This document shows, one piece after another, positions 1 through 7,550 of a DNA stretch of 64,000 nt. The position numbers and the translations under genes are program-made. The notes below the pieces were generated by a model. It was not told the origin of the DNA and searched no databases. It saw only the letters and a list, made by a program, of their open reading frames with translations. This DNA is from Nocardioides sediminis (GTDB lineage Bacteria > Actinomycetota > Actinomycetes > Propionibacteriales > Nocardioidaceae): contig NZ_PZYZ01000003.1 of assembly GCF_003047295.1 (NCBI RefSeq), positions 1 to 64,000 on the forward strand, written 5' to 3'. The stretch's first letter is position 1. Each line of letters opens with the position of its first letter.

Positions 1-1
1 A

Positions 2-73
2 CCACCACTCGAGGCCGAGAACGACTACTACGATCAGCCCCACGCCCCACAGGGCGTGACAACCACCCGGTGA
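2..73 (+). CDS. C-terminal end of an upstream gene (partial)
   Basis: An open frame enters from the left edge and reads 23 codons to a TGA at 71-73. The residues are acidic and polar (Glu-Asn-Asp-Tyr-Tyr-Asp) and end in three Thr and an Arg, as expected of a protein tail. It is convergent with the next gene. Too little is present to name a family, and the reading itself is uncertain because no start or domain can be seen. Confidence 0.35.
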   Translation, partial: PPLEAENDYYDQPHAPQGVTTTR

Positions 74-112
74 GCATCAAACCCGGGGCGGTTCAGGGGT
101 GCCGGGCGTGAG

Positions 113-134
113 CTTCCACGCACACGCGTGGAAG
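113..134. terminator. hairpin between convergent genes
   Basis: A perfect 9-bp stem (CTTCCACGC / GCGTGGAAG) with a 4-base loop lies just after the stop of the leftward gene and after the stop of the rightward partial frame. There is no U-run, which is common for actinobacterial terminators. It could serve both directions. Confidence 0.55.
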
Positions 135-156
135 TGCATCGACGCGCGCCCGTCCC

Positions 157-537
157 TCAACGCGGTACGACGACCACCTGGTGCTCGTCCTCGTAGACGA
201 CCAGCCCGGGGTCGTCGGACTCGACGCGCACCCAGGCGACGCCGTGGCGGTCCAGGATCTCGAGGTGCCCGCGCGTGGCGTCAACGAGGTGGTCGGCGGC
301 GGGCACCTTGAACCACGCCACGGCCTGCGGGTTGACCGCGCGGTCGTAGACCGTCGGGTCGACGGTCGAGGGGTCGGTGTAGGCGTCGTCGAGCCACCGG
401 TTCGTCCGCACTCGGTAGGCCTCGTCGGCCTCGTTGAGCAAGCCCCCGCGTCCGAGCACGTTGACCAGCCCGAAGACGCCGACGTGGATGCCCCGGTCCG
501 ACGGCTCCACGGCCTGGAACCGGACGAAGCGGCTCAC
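157..537 (-). CDS. conserved hypothetical protein downstream of parE
   Basis: A 126-residue soluble protein with no signal peptide or membrane segment. Its GTG start (535-537) overlaps the parE stop in a GTGA arrangement, so it is probably translated by coupling from parE. The sequence is rich in Val, Asp and Arg, with a mid-protein segment (WLDDAYTDPSTVDPTVYD) and a C-terminal beta-rich stretch ending VYEDEHQVVVVPR. I do not recognise a domain. The tight overlap implies co-expression with topoisomerase IV but says nothing direct about function. Confidence 0.75.
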   Translation of the reverse strand: MSRFVRFQAVEPSDRGIHVGVFGLVNVLGRGGLLNEADEAYRVRTNRWLDDAYTDPSTVDPTVYDRAVNPQAVAWFKVPAADHLVDATRGHLEILDRHGVAWVRVESDDPGLVVYEDEHQVVVVPR

Positions 538-2606
538 GCGTCCAGCGTCTCCATGTCCACGTCGTAGGCGCCCTGGACGATGAACTCCTTGCGCGGCGCG
601 ACGTCGGAGCCCATGAGCAGCTCGAAGACGTGCGAGGAGACCTCGGCGTCGTCGACGGTCAGGCGGCGCAGAGTGCGGTGGCGGGGGTCCATGGTGGTCT
701 CGGCCAGCTGGTCGGCGTCCATCTCGCCGAGGCCCTTGTAGCGCTGCACCGGGTCCTTCCAGCGCACGTTCTTCTTCTTCAGCTCCGCCAGCTTCCTCTG
801 CAGCTCGTCGTCGGAGTAGGTGTAGAGGTACTTGTCCATCCCCTTCTTGGGGTTGGAGATCTCGATGCGGTGCAGCGGCGGGACCGCGGTGTAGACGCGG
901 CCCGCGGTGATCAGCTCGGGCATGTACTTGAAGAACAGCGTGGCGAGCAGGCAGCGGATGTGGGCGCCGTCGGAGTCGGCGTCGGCCATGAAGATGATCC
1001 GGCCGTAGCGGGCGGCGTCGAGGTCGAACGTGCGTCCCGAGCCGGCGCCGACGACCTGGATGATCGCGGCGCACTCGGCGTTCTTGAGCATGTCGCCGAC
1101 CGAGGCCTTCTGGACGTTGAGGATCTTGCCGCGGATCGGCAGCAGCGCCTGGTACTCGGAGTTGCGGGCCAGCTTGGCCGTGCCCAGCGCCGAGTCACCC
1201 TCGACGATGAACAGCTCGGTGCGCTCGTTGTCGCCGGCCCGGCAGTCGGCGAGCTTGGCCGGGAGCGCGGAGGACTCCAGGGCGTTCTTGCGACGCTGGG
1301 TCTCCTTGTGCTGCTTGGCGGCGATCCGGGTCTTCGAGGCGCCGACGACCTTCTCCATGACCAGCTTGGCCTGCGCCTTCTCGGCACGCTTGGTCGAGGT
1401 GAGGAACTTCTTCAGCTCCGCGGCGACCACCTTGCGCACGACCGTCCGCGCGGCCGGAGTGCCGAGGATCTCCTTGGTCTGGCCCTCGAACTGCGGCTCG
1501 GCCAGCCGCACGGTCACCACGGCGGTCATGCCCTCGAGGACGTCGTCCTTGATGACGTTGTCGTCGTTGACCTTGAGCACCTTGGCCGCGCGCATCACGT
1601 CGTTGAAGGTCGCGGTGACGGCCTGCTCGAAACCGCTCAGGTGGGTGCCGCCCTTGGGGGTGGCGATCACGTTGACGTAGGAGCGGACCTGGGTGTCGTA
1701 GGTGTTGGACCAGCGCAGCGCCACGTCGACGGCGAGCTCCCGCTCGACCTCCTGGGGGGTCATGTGCCCCTGGTCGTCGAGCAGCGGGACGGTCTCGGTG
1801 AAGGTGTCGCTGCCCTGCAGCCGCAGGATCTCGGTGACCGGCTCGCCCGCGGAGAGGTAGTCGGCGAACTCCGAGATGCCGCCCTCGTGGAGGAACTTCT
1901 CCTCCACCAGCTCGGGGCCCCGCAGGTCGCGGATGACCAGCTCGAGCCCCGGGACGATGTACGACGTCTGGCGGGCGCGGCCCAGCAGCCCCTCGAACTC
2001 GAAGGTGGCGTCCTTGGTGAAGATCTGCCGGTCGGGCCAGAAGTGGATCCGGGTGCCGGTCTTGCCCTTGGCGACCCGCTTGCCCTTGCGGGACATCCCC
2101 GAGCCGGAGGTGAAGGTGGCACCCGGCCCGTCGCCGTCGAAGGTGCCCGGGACGCCCCGCTGGAAGGAGATGCCCAGTTGGGAGGGCGAGCGGTCGACGT
2201 CGATGTCCATCCGCGAGGAGAGGGCGTTGACGACCGACAAGCCGACGCCGTGCAGCCCGCCGGTGGCGACGTAGGAGCCGCCGCCGAACTTGCCGCCGGC
2301 GTGCAGCTTGGTGGCGACCACCTCGACGCCGGGGAGCCCCGTCTTGGGCTCCTTGTCGGTCGGGATGCCGCGGCCGTCGTCGTGCACCTCGACGGACCCG
2401 TCGGGGTGCAGGGTCACCTCGACCCGGTGCGCCACGCCCGCGAGGGCCTCGTCCACGCCGTTGTCGATGATCTCCCACAGGCAGTGCATCAGTCCGCGGG
2501 TGTCCGTGGACCCGATGTACATGCCGGGCCGCTTGCGGACCGCCTCGAGCCCCTCGAGGACGAGCAGGTGCGCTGCGTTGTAGGTGTTGTCTGCCGGTGC
2601 TGCCAC
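534..2606 (-). CDS. parE: DNA topoisomerase IV subunit B (ParE; GyrB-type ATPase subunit)
   Basis: The ATPase subunit of a type IIA topoisomerase, which with ParC decatenates daughter chromosomes. The 690-residue reading shows the GHKL N-box EIIDNGVDEA near residue 45, the DGRGIP ATP-lid motif near 77, the Toprim motif EGDSALG near 467 and the metal-binding MADADSDGAHI near 540. Length fits ParE rather than the longer proteobacterial GyrB. The GTG at 2604-2606 is preferred because the conserved family sequence begins there and a TAGGTT -10-like box sits eight bases upstream, suggesting a leaderless mRNA; an upstream GTG at 2696 would add 30 atypical residues. Position near sigA matches the hrdB-parE neighbourhood of Streptomyces, which favours ParE over GyrB. 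Confidence 0.93.
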   Translation of the reverse strand: MAAPADNTYNAAHLLVLEGLEAVRKRPGMYIGSTDTRGLMHCLWEIIDNGVDEALAGVAHRVEVTLHPDGSVEVHDDGRGIPTDKEPKTGLPGVEVVATKLHAGGKFGGGSYVATGGLHGVGLSVVNALSSRMDIDVDRSPSQLGISFQRGVPGTFDGDGPGATFTSGSGMSRKGKRVAKGKTGTRIHFWPDRQIFTKDATFEFEGLLGRARQTSYIVPGLELVIRDLRGPELVEEKFLHEGGISEFADYLSAGEPVTEILRLQGSDTFTETVPLLDDQGHMTPQEVERELAVDVALRWSNTYDTQVRSYVNVIATPKGGTHLSGFEQAVTATFNDVMRAAKVLKVNDDNVIKDDVLEGMTAVVTVRLAEPQFEGQTKEILGTPAARTVVRKVVAAELKKFLTSTKRAEKAQAKLVMEKVVGASKTRIAAKQHKETQRRKNALESSALPAKLADCRAGDNERTELFIVEGDSALGTAKLARNSEYQALLPIRGKILNVQKASVGDMLKNAECAAIIQVVGAGSGRTFDLDAARYGRIIFMADADSDGAHIRCLLATLFFKYMPELITAGRVYTAVPPLHRIEISNPKKGMDKYLYTYSDDELQRKLAELKKKNVRWKDPVQRYKGLGEMDADQLAETTMDPRHRTLRRLTVDDAEVSSHVFELLMGSDVAPRKEFIVQGAYDVDMETLDA

Positions 2607-2843
2607 AAGGGAAGAACCTACCCGCGACACGCCGTACGACGACGCAAGGCACGCTGCCACGGAACCGTCCGGGTCGGGTCTAGCGTCGTAGGTCACAGGA
2701 ACAGGCAGGACGCACGCAACGTTCGATCAAGCACCGATCCAGTTGTCCCACGGTTACGAACAACCAGCACGGGGTACCGGAAGAAGTGCAAGACTGGACA
2801 GGTCAGTACCGAACCACCTGCGGGGAATCTTTTCCCCGGGGGC

Positions 2844-2849
2844 TACGTT
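2844..2849 (+). promoter_or_regulatory. putative -10 of the DUF7455 gene promoter
   Basis: TACGTT lies 35 bases before the GTG of the next gene. Upstream are GGGAAT (2824-2829) and a short hairpin GGGGAA/TTCCCC (2823-2838). GGGAAT followed 17 bases later by GTT resembles the SigR/SigH-type ECF promoter (GGGAAT-N18-GTT), one base short. The assignment is tentative. Confidence 0.35.
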
Positions 2850-2883
2850 GGGCCAGACACCGATGGAGAGAAATGAGGCCGAT

Positions 2884-3105
2884 GTGACCACTGCCATTGC
2901 CCCCCAGCCCGCCGCCCTGACGGCAGGCGACCGCTGCGACCGCTGCGGTGCCCAGGCCTACCTGCGGGTGGAGCTCCAGACCGGTGGCGAGCTGCTGTTC
3001 TGCGCCCACCACGCCCGGGAGCACGGCGACAAGCTCCGTGAGGTGGCCTCGTCCGTGCAGGACGAGACCCACAAGCTCGCGGCCACCCCCGCCACCGAGG
3101 ACTGA
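2884..3105 (+). CDS. DUF7455-type small zinc-ribbon protein
   Basis: A 73-residue protein with a Cys-x2-Cys pair (CDRCGAQAY) and a second metal-ligand pair (FCAHHAREH), which together would form a treble zinc ribbon. It matches the short actinobacterial DUF7455 family commonly found near the principal sigma factor and parE. The start is the GTG at 2884, with TGAGG five bases upstream. The C-terminus (HKLAATPATED) is polar and probably disordered. It is followed at once by a strong hairpin, so it is monocistronic. Function is unknown; the zinc ribbon suggests nucleic-acid or protein binding. Confidence 0.85.
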   Translation: MTTAIAPQPAALTAGDRCDRCGAQAYLRVELQTGGELLFCAHHAREHGDKLREVASSVQDETHKLAATPATED

Positions 3106-3129
3106 GCTCCCCCGACCCCAGACCACTCC

Positions 3130-3160
3130 AGCGGCCCCGGACTCCACGTCCGGGGCCGCT
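3130..3160 (+). terminator. intrinsic terminator after the DUF7455 gene
   Basis: A perfect 13-bp GC-rich stem (AGCGGCCCCGGAC / GTCCGGGGCCGCT) closes a 5-base loop 24 bases after the stop codon and is followed by CGTCATTT. Confidence 0.85.
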
Positions 3161-3223
3161 CGTCATTTCGCGCAGGGCCCGTCCCCGCACCCGACGGCCG
3201 AGCGCTGTGGAAGGCTCCCCCGC

Positions 3224-3703
3224 GTGACCCTCACCGAAGTCCTGATCGCCGTCCTCATCGCCGTCGGCATCGTCGGCATCGTGGTGCCCGTCCTGCCCGG
3301 CTCGATCCTGGTCCTGGGCGCGATCCTCGTCTGGGCGAGCGAGGTCGGCACGTCCACCGCCTGGATGGTGTTCGCGGTCGCGGCGACGTTCATCGTGCTG
3401 GGCTCGGTCGTGAAGTACGCCCTGCCCGGTCGGCGCCTCAAGGAGGTCGGCGTACCCCGCTCGACCCTGCTGTTCGGCGGGGCCCTCGGGTTCGTCGGCT
3501 TCTTCGTGGTCCCGGTCGTGGGCCTCTTCGCCGGCTTCGTGCTGGGGGTCTACGCCGCCGAGCGGCGCCGGGTGGGCGGCGCTGCGGCCTGGCCGGCCAC
3601 CGTGCACGCCCTCAAGGCCGTGGGCGTGTCGATCTTCATCGAGGCCGTGGCGGCCGTCCTCGCCGCGCTCACCTGGGTGGTGGGTGTCGCGGTGACGCCC
3701 TGA
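3224..3703 (+). CDS. DUF456 family membrane protein
   Basis: A 159-residue integral membrane protein with about four hydrophobic segments: residues 3-35 (a glycine-valine-rich pair), 45-62, 85-115 and a C-terminal helix. The GSILVLGAILVWA hairpin and the long small-residue repeats are typical of DUF456 (PF04306) proteins, whose function is unknown. The GTG start follows an AAGGCT -10-like box by seven bases, so it may be leaderless. Its stop overlaps the ATG of the next transporter gene (TGATG), making a two-gene unit. Confidence 0.85.
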   Translation: MTLTEVLIAVLIAVGIVGIVVPVLPGSILVLGAILVWASEVGTSTAWMVFAVAATFIVLGSVVKYALPGRRLKEVGVPRSTLLFGGALGFVGFFVVPVVGLFAGFVLGVYAAERRRVGGAAAWPATVHALKAVGVSIFIEAVAAVLAALTWVVGVAVTP

Positions 3704-4530
3704 TGGGCGTGCTGCTGGCGCTCGGGGCGGCCGTGGCCTACGGCCTCTCGGACTTCATCGGCGGTCTCGCCTCGCGTCGTACGTCGGCGTGGCCGGTCGC
3801 CTTCGTCGGCGCCGGCGGGTCCCTGGCCGGCGCCCTCGTGCTCGCCGTCGCCGTGCCCGGGGAGGCCACCGGCACCGACCTCGCCTGGGGCGCCTTGGCC
3901 GGTGTGGGCAGCGGCACCGGCGGCGCCTTCCTCTACCGCGGCTTCGCCGCCGGACGCATGGGCGTGGTGGCGCCGGTCTCCGCGGTGGGGGCGGCGCTGC
4001 TGCCCGTGGTCGTGGCCGTCGCCACCGGCGAGCGGCCCTCGTCGCTGGTCTGGGCGGGCATCCTCGCCGCGCTCCCCGGCATCTGGCTGGTCAGCCGGGA
4101 GCCGGGCGGCGCTGGCGGGCTGGCCGCCGGGCTGCTGGACGGCGTGCTCGCCGGCGCCGGTTTCGGGCTGCTGTTCGCCGCCACCGGCCAGATCCCGGAC
4201 GAGGCGGGCTGGTGGCCCACGGCGGTCACCCAGGCGGTCGCGCTGGTGGCGGTGGCGCTCACGGCCACCGTGCTGCGCGCTGGCTGGGTCCCCCGGCACG
4301 CCAGCGAGCTGTGGGGCCTGGTGGCCGGGCTGCTCGCCACGGCGGGGGTGGCGTGCTTCCTGCTCGCCACCCAGACGGGACTGCTGACGGTCGCGGCCGT
4401 CGTGACCTCGTTCTACCCCGCGGTCACGATCCTGCTGGCCGCGGCCTTCCTGCACGAACGGGTCCATGGGCTCCAGGGGCTCGGCCTGGCGTTCTGCGGC
4501 GTCGCCGTCGCCCTGGTCGCGGCCGGCTGA
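3703..4530 (+). CDS. DMT-superfamily (EamA) transporter
   Basis: A 275-residue membrane protein of the drug/metabolite transporter superfamily, with about ten short transmembrane helices in two EamA repeats (residues 1-140 and 145-275). The first repeat begins ALGAAVAYGLSDFIGGLAS and the second ends with YPAVTILLAAAFLHERV, a well-conserved EamA closing motif. Substrate cannot be told from sequence; relatives export amino acids or small metabolites. It is translationally coupled to the DUF456 gene and is convergent with the next gene 30 bases away. Confidence 0.88.
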   Translation: MGVLLALGAAVAYGLSDFIGGLASRRTSAWPVAFVGAGGSLAGALVLAVAVPGEATGTDLAWGALAGVGSGTGGAFLYRGFAAGRMGVVAPVSAVGAALLPVVVAVATGERPSSLVWAGILAALPGIWLVSREPGGAGGLAAGLLDGVLAGAGFGLLFAATGQIPDEAGWWPTAVTQAVALVAVALTATVLRAGWVPRHASELWGLVAGLLATAGVACFLLATQTGLLTVAAVVTSFYPAVTILLAAAFLHERVHGLQGLGLAFCGVAVALVAAG

Positions 4531-4560
4531 CGCCACGCAGCCGCGGACCCGGTCCCGGCC

Positions 4561-5100
4561 TCAGCTGGGCGCGAGCCAGGTGCCGAAGCGACGCGTCGCC
4601 GGTGACCAGTCGACGACGGCGTTGACGCCGTCGTACACGTCGGTCATCAGGACGCTCACCCGCACCGACGACGGGTCGTCGAGGCAGTCCCGGGACACCC
4701 GGAGCACGGCGACGTCCTTGAACCACCGCAGCCGCACGGAGTGCTCGCACTGGAGGGGGGCCCCGGACGCCCGCCACCGGCGCACCTCCGCGAGCTGGTA
4801 GTCGGTGCCCGAGGAGAGCCCGGTGTTGAGGACGTACTCCGGCCCACGACGGCCCCGGTCGACGTCGACGTAGGCGCTCAGACCCGCGTCGTTGCGACGG
4901 CGCAGGTCTGCGAACCGCACCCGCACGACCACCTGCGACTCCGAGTGCCGCACCGTGGTCGACAGCACGTCGGTGCGCGACTCGGGCGTCTCCGCGGCGT
5001 CCTGGAGGGTCTGCGTCGTCGCGTCCGCGGCCACCGGGACGAGCGCCAGCGCCAGTCCCGCGGCAAGCCCGGTCACGAACCTCGTCATCGTGCGCTGCAT
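4561..5100 (-). CDS. secreted hypothetical protein
   Basis: A 179-residue protein with a clear Sec signal peptide (residues 1-28, hydrophobic core FVTGLAAGLALALVPVAADA, likely cleavage after ADA). The mature part has beta-strand-like alternation, a segment YVDVDRGRRGPEYVLN typical of secreted actinobacterial proteins of unknown function, and two cysteines (CEH and DCL) that could form a disulfide. The ATG has a GAGGGGAG Shine-Dalgarno six bases upstream. It is divergent from the CapA-like gene. No family name can be given. Confidence 0.8.
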   Translation of the reverse strand: MQRTMTRFVTGLAAGLALALVPVAADATTQTLQDAAETPESRTDVLSTTVRHSESQVVVRVRFADLRRRNDAGLSAYVDVDRGRRGPEYVLNTGLSSGTDYQLAEVRRWRASGAPLQCEHSVRLRWFKDVAVLRVSRDCLDDPSSVRVSVLMTDVYDGVNAVVDWSPATRRFGTWLAPS

Positions 5101-5197
5101 GGCGGCTCCCCTCGTCGACGGCCCGGCCCCGTCCCGTGCCCACCTGAAGGCTAACCGGGCACGGCCGACGCAGCCCCATCCCGAGAGGTGCCGTGAG

Positions 5198-5203
5198 TAG
5201 CGT
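5198..5203 (+). promoter_or_regulatory. -10 box for leaderless capA-like mRNA
   Basis: TAGCGT ends six bases before the ATG at 5210, so transcription would begin at or next to the start codon. No Shine-Dalgarno sequence is correctly spaced. Confidence 0.5.
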
Positions 5204-5209
5204 GAGGGC

Positions 5210-6316
5210 ATGAGGGCCGCTCCCGTCGTACGCCGCGTGCTGGCGGCAGCCCTGGCGGCAGCGGCGCTCGCGGCCTGCTCCCCCGGCCCCGGGGCGACGC
5301 CCGACGCGCCCGGGTCCACGCCGTCAGCCTCCGACACGCCGGAGGCCTCGTCGACGACTCCTCCGCCCGAGGTCGCCGCGTCCGCCGAGGAGCCTCCCAC
5401 CGTCACGCTGGCCGTCGTCGGCGACGTGATGCTCGGCCGCGGCGTCGCGGCCGCCCACGCCGACCCCACCGTGACCATGCGGGCGATGCGCCCGCTGCTG
5501 CGGCGGGCCGACATCACCATCGGCACCCTCGAGAGCACCCTGTCGACCGACGGCTCCCCCACCCAGGGCGGCGACAGCTTCGCGGCGGACCCGGGCGTCC
5601 TCGACGGCCTGGCCGCGGCGGGCTTCGACGCGTTGTCGCTGGCCAACAACCACGTCGGCGACTACGGGCAGCGCGCCCTCCTGCGCACCCTCGAGGCCTT
5701 CCGCGGCTCGGGCATCGCGCGGTTCGGCGCCGGCCGCGACCTCGCGGCGGCCACCCGGCCCGCCGTCGTCGAGCGGGACGGCGTACGGGTGGGACTGCTG
5801 GGCTTCAACGCCATCGGTGAGACCCCGCGAGCCACGCCGACGACACCCGGCGCCCTGTCGGTGCGGATGCCGCCACGCACGGGCCCCCTGCAGCCCGCCG
5901 ACCTGCGGCACGTGCTGGCTGCCGTACGACGCCTGGACCGGCGGGTCGACGTGGTGGTGGTGCTCCCCCACTGGGGCACCCAGTACACGCACCGGCCCGA
6001 GCCGGTCCAGCGCCTCGTGGGGCGCCGCCTGGTGGACGCCGGGGCCGACCTGGTGGTCGGCGGCCACCCCCACTGGGTCCAGTCGGTGGAGCGGCACCGT
6101 GGGGCGACCATCGCGCACTCCCTGGGCAACTTCGTCTTCGACATGGACTTCATGGAGCAGACGATGGAGGGGGTCGTCCTGACCGCGACGATCACCGGCG
6201 ACCGGGTGGTCGACGTGGCGCTGGCGCCCTACCGCATGGACGCGACGTTCACCCCGCGGCCGCTGCGGGGCGCGGCCGCGCGGGAGGTCCTCGCCGACGT
6301 CCGCTCCGGCGGCTGA
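5210..6316 (+). CDS. CapA-family metallophosphatase-like lipoprotein
   Basis: A 368-residue protein with a lipoprotein signal ending in LAAC (Cys about 23), then a Pro/Ser/Thr-rich linker, then a PGA_cap (CapA/PgsA) domain from about residue 65. Diagnostic motifs are LAVVGDVMLGRGV, GTLESTL, LANNHVGDYG, VLPHWGTQY, GGHPHWVQSVE and SLGNFVFD, which supply the Asp/Asn/His ligands of the calcineurin-like metal site. CapA proteins take part in polyglutamate capsule synthesis or transport in Bacillus, but isolated actinobacterial homologues have no proven role, and no capB/capC is present here. Convergent with the MFS gene six bases downstream. Confidence 0.9.
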   Translation: MRAAPVVRRVLAAALAAAALAACSPGPGATPDAPGSTPSASDTPEASSTTPPPEVAASAEEPPTVTLAVVGDVMLGRGVAAAHADPTVTMRAMRPLLRRADITIGTLESTLSTDGSPTQGGDSFAADPGVLDGLAAAGFDALSLANNHVGDYGQRALLRTLEAFRGSGIARFGAGRDLAAATRPAVVERDGVRVGLLGFNAIGETPRATPTTPGALSVRMPPRTGPLQPADLRHVLAAVRRLDRRVDVVVVLPHWGTQYTHRPEPVQRLVGRRLVDAGADLVVGGHPHWVQSVERHRGATIAHSLGNFVFDMDFMEQTMEGVVLTATITGDRVVDVALAPYRMDATFTPRPLRGAAAREVLADVRSGG

Positions 6317-6321
6317 CCGCG

Positions 6322-7506
6322 TCAGGCCCGTGGCGCCGGCGACGGCCGCACCCGGCGACGGGCCAGGGAGAGCGTCCACCCGGCACCCGCGCAGGTGACG
6401 ATCGCGGCCGCGGCGAAGGCACCGGCGATCCCGTGCCTCTCGGCCACCAGGCCGGCCGCGACGGGACCGCCGGCGAGACCGAGGTCGAGGGCCATGCTCG
6501 CCGTCGCGGACGCGGCCCCCCGCTGCTCGGGCGCTGCGGTCGCGAAGATCGCCGAGAAGAACGCCGGGGTGCTGAACACGACCCCGGCCGCGGTCATCGC
6601 CGACCCCACCAGCACCGCGGTCGGGGTGGTGGCGAGGGCGAGCACCAGCAGGCCGCCTCCCATCGCGGCGAGTGCCCCCGACGCGAGGACGAGCGGTCGC
6701 ACGCGGTCGATGAACCGGCCGCAGGCGAGCCGGCCGAACACCACGGTGGTGCCGTAGACGACCATCGGCAGGCTCGTGCCCGCCAGGCCGACGTCCTGCG
6801 CGTGGAGCGTGATGAACGCCAGGAACGTGCCCATCGCCACGATCGACACCAGGAAGCCCAGGGCCGGCGCGAGCGCGGGCCGGTGGACGAGCGTCCCGTC
6901 GGCCTCGTGGGCGGAGGGGGGCCGGGTCTCGCCGACGAGCCGCAGCAGCGCCACGGCCGCCACGTTGAGCAGGGCGGCGCCCAGCCAGGCCACCCGGAAG
7001 CCGCCGGTGGCGACGAGGAGCTCAGCGAGCGGCGGACCGGCCGCGAGACCGACGTAGAGGCCCAGCGAGTTGTAGCTCAGCGCCTCCCCCAGCCTGCCCT
7101 CCGGGGTGAGGTCGGCGAGGGCCGCCATCGCGGCCACGAAGAACGCCGCCTCGGCGACCCCGAGCACCAGGCGCAGGAGGACCACCAGCGCCAGCGAGTC
7201 GGCGTACGCCGTGGCGGCGTACGCCAGGGCGGCCAGCGCGGCGCCGCCGGTCATCAGGGGCCGCCGGCCCCGCAAGTCCGCCAGACGGCCGGCGAGAGGT
7301 CGCAGGAGGAGCGCCGTCACGGCGAAGGCGCCGAAGGCCAGCCCCGCCCCGCGCTCGGACGACCCCAGGGGGCCCGTGACGTGCAGCGGCAGGGCCAGGA
7401 TCGCGACGCCGTCCGCCGTGAAGTAGGCGAGCTCCGCCGTCGCGAGGGCGACGAAGCGTCGCGTCACCAGTCGCTGGCTGTCGAGGACGTTCGCTGTTGC
7501 GGTCAT
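6322..7506 (-). CDS. MFS transporter
   Basis: A 394-residue major facilitator with about twelve transmembrane helices. The motif GRLADLRGRRPLMTGG near residue 65 is the MFS motif A between helices 2 and 3, and a second copy (GRFIDRVRPLVL) marks the second half. It resembles drug-efflux carriers of the DHA1 type, but the substrate is unknown. It lies 44 bases downstream of the HD-GYP/LuxR gene on the same strand, so the regulator may control it. The ATG at 7504-7506 opens the conserved N-terminus. Confidence 0.88.
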   Translation of the reverse strand: MTATANVLDSQRLVTRRFVALATAELAYFTADGVAILALPLHVTGPLGSSERGAGLAFGAFAVTALLLRPLAGRLADLRGRRPLMTGGAALAALAYAATAYADSLALVVLLRLVLGVAEAAFFVAAMAALADLTPEGRLGEALSYNSLGLYVGLAAGPPLAELLVATGGFRVAWLGAALLNVAAVALLRLVGETRPPSAHEADGTLVHRPALAPALGFLVSIVAMGTFLAFITLHAQDVGLAGTSLPMVVYGTTVVFGRLACGRFIDRVRPLVLASGALAAMGGGLLVLALATTPTAVLVGSAMTAAGVVFSTPAFFSAIFATAAPEQRGAASATASMALDLGLAGGPVAAGLVAERHGIAGAFAAAAIVTCAGAGWTLSLARRRVRPSPAPRA

Positions 7507-7550
7507 GTGGTCCAGCGTGCGGCCGGCGAGGGACCGCCACATGTGCGGTT

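Noticed and set aside
630..2876. Long plus-strand open frame opposite parE
   Set aside because: The opposite strand carries clear ParE motifs; this frame has biased, repetitive composition.
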